8,687 nucleotides of DNA from an uncultured Bacilli bacterium (GTDB lineage: Bacteria; Bacillota_I; Bacilli_A; RF39; UBA660): assembly GCA_947629115.1 (NCBI GenBank), contig CANRCL010000047.1, positions 1 to 8,687 on the forward strand, in the 5' to 3' direction. The notes beneath the pieces are model-generated. The model did no database searches. It was not told the origin of the DNA and saw only the letters and a list, made by a program, of their open reading frames with translations. This document shows, piece after piece, positions 6,502 to 8,687 of this stretch; the stretch's first letter is position 1, and each line of letters opens with the position of its first letter. A program made the position numbers and the translations under genes.

Positions 6502-7224
6502 TTACCATTCAATATGGTCAGGATATTCATTAATTCCTATATCTTTAATAAAACAATTCTTTTGACGACACATTTTTTCAACTTCTAAATTTAATTCATC
6601 AAAATCTTCATACAAATCATATTCATAAATTCGGCGCGCAATTTCTAAAAATTCTTTTTTTCTTTTAGTTTTAGTACTATTCATATAATCTATACTAATC
6701 ATTGTAAACCATTGTGGTAAATAAATTTGTTCATAAATAGTAGATTTAGATATCAATAATTTTAATTCATTAAAATCTTTTTTACTTAAAATACTACCAA
6801 TAGCATTTATAACTTTGGAATAAAATAACCCAATTAAATTTAGATTTTCATCAAATAAATTAAGATTATCACTCATATTGGCAAAATATTTTATAAGCAT
6901 AATGTCAGTTAAAATATCAGTTATAACATAATCAAAACTAAAATATAAATTATTATTAGCCACTTCAGATTTTTTAATACCATTTTCTTTTCTATTATAA
7001 TCATCTAAATTATTTGCTATAAAATTAAAACTTCTATCACCTTGATAAGCATGACGAACTTCATATAAAAAATTATATAAATGATATTGCATTAATTCCA
7101 TTCTTTCAGTTATATTTTTATTGATAATGGTTTTATTTATGGCATCATATAGTTTATCTAAATCATAATAATCTCCAGATATTCTTACACCCGTATAATT
7201 TTCAGTCAATTCTACTAATAACAT
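6502..7224 (-). CDS. Hypothetical cytoplasmic protein (DUF6904-like)
   Basis: A protein of 240 residues without signal peptide or membrane segment, rich in Asn, Tyr, Asp and Ile and probably mostly helical. The opening MLLVELTENYTGVRISGDYYDLDKLYDAI looks like two strands followed by a helix. I associate GVRISGDYYDLDxLYDA with the uncharacterised DUF6904 group, but from memory only. Other recognisable stretches are FLYEVRHAYQGDR (about 53-65), YFSFDYVITDILTDIMLIKYF and a C-terminal CRQKNCFIKDIGINEYP. No catalytic motif is evident and I give no function. ATG at 7222-7224 has AAGAGGT 5-6 bases upstream. The gene is a single-gene unit with a strong promoter and its own terminator, between two envelope genes; that position alone does not show an envelope role. 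Confidence 0.85.
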   Translation of the reverse strand: MLLVELTENYTGVRISGDYYDLDKLYDAINKTIINKNITERMELMQYHLYNFLYEVRHAYQGDRSFNFIANNLDDYNRKENGIKKSEVANNNLYFSFDYVITDILTDIMLIKYFANMSDNLNLFDENLNLIGLFYSKVINAIGSILSKKDFNELKLLISKSTIYEQIYLPQWFTMISIDYMNSTKTKRKKEFLEIARRIYEYDLYEDFDELNLEVEKMCRQKNCFIKDIGINEYPDHIEW

Positions 7225-7245
7225 AAGTACCTCTTTTCAACTTAT

Positions 7246-7273
7246 ATTATATCAAAATTATTTTTAATGTCAC
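7246..7273 (-). promoter_or_regulatory. Extended -10 promoter of the 240-residue protein gene
   Basis: On the minus strand GTGACA (7268-7273, 5/6 match) is followed after 16 bases by TATAAT (7246-7251). The -10 is preceded by TGA, giving the extended form TGnTATAAT. It sits 22 bases before the start codon and directly follows the dac terminator. This is the best-formed promoter in the window by sequence. Confidence 0.75.
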
Positions 7274-7274
7274 T

Positions 7275-7308
7275 AAAAAATGAATCTTTTAAAGTTTAGA
7301 TTCATTTT
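7275..7308 (-). terminator. Terminator overlapping the dac stop codon
   Basis: A perfect 11 bp stem, AAAATGAATCT (minus strand, 7308-7298) with AGATTCATTTT (7287-7277), a 10-base loop, and a T run to 7275. The TGA stop of the carboxypeptidase gene is inside the first arm. Confidence 0.85.
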
Positions 7309-8468
7309 ATAACTTTTTTACCAGATATTCCAACTTCTAAATTTCTTTTAAAATAATCCCATAAATTGGCTTTTTTAACATCTTCATTAACAGTAATTCC
7401 AATGTTTGTAATAATATTTCCCTCATTATCAATTATTTCAGCAGTTCCTACTTTTTCACCTTTTTTAACGGGAGCAACTATTTTATCAATTGAAATATTT
7501 ATTGTATATTCTTTACTTTTATCATTAATATTCATAAGTTCAGTGGCTTCATCCATTAAAACAATATCAACACTTTCTTTTTTCCCTTTTTCAACTCTTA
7601 CTTTATCAATTATTTTATTTTTTTCAAAAATAGTTGATAATTTATAGGTATTAAAACCATAATTTAACATTTTTACTGTATCACTAGTACGATTATCTGG
7701 AGTATCAACTCCCATTACTACTCCCACTAAACGCATATTATTCTTTTTGGCAGTTGAAGTAAGACAATAACCCGCTGTGGAAGTAAATCCTGTTTTAAGA
7801 CCATCTACATCTTGATAAAATCTAACTAATTTATTGGTATTAACTAACCATGTGTTTGAGCCATCGGGTCTTTGTAAATAATCTTCATATATACTTGTAA
7901 ATTTTAATATTTCTGGATAATTAGAAACTAAATAAGTACCCATTAAAGCCATATCTCTAGCACTACTAAAGTGACCTTCAGCATCTAAACCATGAGGATT
8001 TTTAAAAACTGTATGCGTACATCCTAACTCTTTACATTTATTATTCATCATTTCAACAAATTTTTCTTCAGTTCCGCCAATTTTTTCGGCCATAGCCACT
8101 ACAGCATCATTAGCACTAGCAATTGCAATTGATTTTAATAAATCGTGAACTTTATAAGTATCACCAGTATTTAAGTAAACTTGACTACCACCCATTCCAC
8201 TTGCATTTTCACTAATAACAACTTTATCATCCATTTTTAAATTACCATTATTAATAGCATCCATAATTAGTATCATTGACATTATTTTAGTCATACTTGC
8301 CGGAGCCCTTTCGATATCGGCTTCTTTTTCATACAAAACTTTACCAGTTGATGTTTCCATTAAAATAGCACTTTCACTATATTCAGTAATATCTACGGCT
8401 TGAACTTTAACTATCCCTATAAAAAATAAAAAACTAACTAATAAAAATATCTTTTTCGTAAAACACAC
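7302..8468 (-). CDS. D-alanyl-D-alanine carboxypeptidase (penicillin-binding protein, DacF/DacA type)
   Basis: Peptidase S11 family enzyme that removes the terminal D-Ala from peptidoglycan stem pentapeptides, acting outside the membrane. Counting from the GTG, residues 4-24 form a signal peptide (TKKIFLLVSFLFFIGIVKVQA). The catalytic domain (about 27-270) holds the three active-site motifs: SMTK (S58, K61), SAN (118-120) and KTG (225-227). Residues about 275-365 match the beta-rich PBP5 C-terminal domain. The end, LWDYFKRNLEVGISGKKV, could be a short amphipathic anchor. Length is normal. The start is odd. GTG at 8466-8468, the only standard codon that keeps the signal peptide, lies inside the ribosome site AGAGGTG. 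The codon at the expected distance is ACG (8457-8459), which would give the typical 'MKKIFLL' opening. The stop is TGA, showing that TGA is not Trp here. No clear promoter is seen upstream, so it may be co-transcribed with the gene to its right. Confidence 0.93.
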   Translation of the reverse strand: MCFTKKIFLLVSFLFFIGIVKVQAVDITEYSESAILMETSTGKVLYEKEADIERAPASMTKIMSMILIMDAINNGNLKMDDKVVISENASGMGGSQVYLNTGDTYKVHDLLKSIAIASANDAVVAMAEKIGGTEEKFVEMMNNKCKELGCTHTVFKNPHGLDAEGHFSSARDMALMGTYLVSNYPEILKFTSIYEDYLQRPDGSNTWLVNTNKLVRFYQDVDGLKTGFTSTAGYCLTSTAKKNNMRLVGVVMGVDTPDNRTSDTVKMLNYGFNTYKLSTIFEKNKIIDKVRVEKGKKESVDIVLMDEATELMNINDKSKEYTINISIDKIVAPVKKGEKVGTAEIIDNEGNIITNIGITVNEDVKKANLWDYFKRNLEVGISGKKVIK

Positions 8469-8524
8469 CTCTTAATAATTTGTATGCTTAATTTTTTAGA
8501 ATATTTTTAATAGTTAGAATTTTT

Positions 8525-8687
8525 TTATTTTGTAGCGAGAACAAGCCGCGCTCCAATGGCACCAGAGACAGCACCAGTGTCACTACCGAAGGAGAACTGA
8601 CCAGCTAGACCTCCGTCAGCGTAAAGGCCACCGCGGTAGGACCAAGGAGCGCCAGAGACCACGAATCCCGAAACGTCGGTGTACCAA
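8525..8687 (-). CDS. C-terminal end of a lectin-fold, DGR-target-like protein (starts beyond the right edge)
   Basis: The last 53 residues of a gene, beginning WYTDVSGFVV and ending GARLVLATK before TAA (8525-8527). The motif order GAPWSYRGG, then AG.F.F, then TG, then GARLVL matches the C-terminal segment of C-type-lectin/formylglycine-generating-enzyme-like folds, including DGR variable proteins (W..RGG.Y..G..AG.F.F...G......GFR.VL, from memory). The coding part is about 59% GC with codons such as CGC, GCG and CTC, unlike every other gene here, and the change is abrupt just before the stop. Most codons at the expected variable positions end in C or T, consistent with NNY diversification from AAY template codons. 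The N-terminus is not visible, so export is not shown. No obvious terminator follows. Confidence 0.75.
   Translation of the reverse strand, partial: WYTDVSGFVVSGAPWSYRGGLYADGGLAGQFSFGSDTGAVSGAIGARLVLATK
8532..8687 (-). other. GC-rich island, candidate DGR variable repeat
   Basis: From 8532 to the right edge the DNA is close to 60% GC, against roughly a quarter elsewhere. It codes the lectin-like C-terminus. A DGR variable repeat normally lies at exactly this place, at the 3' end of the target gene, with a GC-rich initiation site near the stop (here possibly within GGAGCGCGGCTTGTTCTC). No template repeat or reverse transcriptase is in the window, so the call rests on position, composition and residue pattern. 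Confidence 0.4.

Noticed and set aside
7366..7647. A 93-codon open frame on the plus strand
   Set aside because: It lies wholly antisense to the carboxypeptidase C-terminal domain and has the hydrophobic Ser/Ile/Phe-rich composition of antisense AT-rich coding DNA.
8485..8524. Terminator or promoter between the right-edge gene and dac
   Set aside because: Only a direct repeat of TTAGAAT (8496-8502 and 8514-8520) and AT-rich near-matches to promoter boxes are seen; no stem with a T run and no acceptable -35/-10 pair.
1..8687. Mycoplasma-type genetic code and a wall-less organism
   Set aside because: The AT-richness suggested it, but Trp is encoded by TGG, TGA is the carboxypeptidase stop, and cell-wall enzymes are present.
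1..8687. CRISPR array, tRNA or rRNA gene, insertion sequence
   Set aside because: No regularly spaced repeat set, no cloverleaf-like sequence and no transposase reading frame were found on either strand. The only serine-tRNA-related signal is the T-box leader.

Overview
The window looks like a piece of a low-GC, walled Firmicutes/Bacilli chromosome, probably an uncultured gut-type lineage near the Erysipelotrichia or RF39-like groups. The evidence is a base composition of roughly three quarters A+T, Bacillota-style Shine-Dalgarno sites, a serS T-box leader, and peptidoglycan genes (a D,D-carboxypeptidase and an LCP-family enzyme). Those genes argue against a wall-less mollicute. TGG encodes Trp and TGA ends the carboxypeptidase gene, so the standard bacterial code applies. 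The taxonomic placement is inference. All recognisable genes lie on the minus strand, so transcription runs from high to low coordinates.

Layout from high to low coordinate: the 3' end of a GC-rich gene whose product ends in a C-type-lectin-like segment (8525-8687); a secreted D-alanyl-D-alanine carboxypeptidase (7302-8468); an unrecognised 240-residue cytoplasmic protein with its own promoter and terminator; a membrane LCP-family cell-wall ligase (4967-6406); a promoter and T-box leader followed by serS (3414-4709); an AAA ATPase with a DUF4143-like C-terminus (2064-3266); a 319-base intergenic region with repeated TGTCGAA boxes, a promoter and a 114-base inverted-repeat leader; miaB (332-1744); a terminator; and a promoter driving the start of a secreted protein that runs off the left edge (1-233).

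The middle of the window is ordinary housekeeping: tRNA charging (serS), tRNA modification (miaB) and envelope construction (dac, LCP). Most genes have their own terminator, so the block is mainly a series of single-gene transcription units rather than one operon.

The unusual material is at the two edges. The left gene has a signal peptide and a promoter whose -35/-10 spacer contains a run of G (8 G in total, one shared with the -35 box). That is the classic layout of a slippage-driven on/off switch, and the present 15-base spacer is 2 bases below the optimum. The right gene ends in a 59% GC stretch resembling the variable region of diversity-generating-retroelement (DGR) target proteins. From memory of family patterns, both could belong to one class of exported, lectin-fold, diversifiable surface proteins. 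No reverse transcriptase or template repeat is visible here, so this is a hypothesis.
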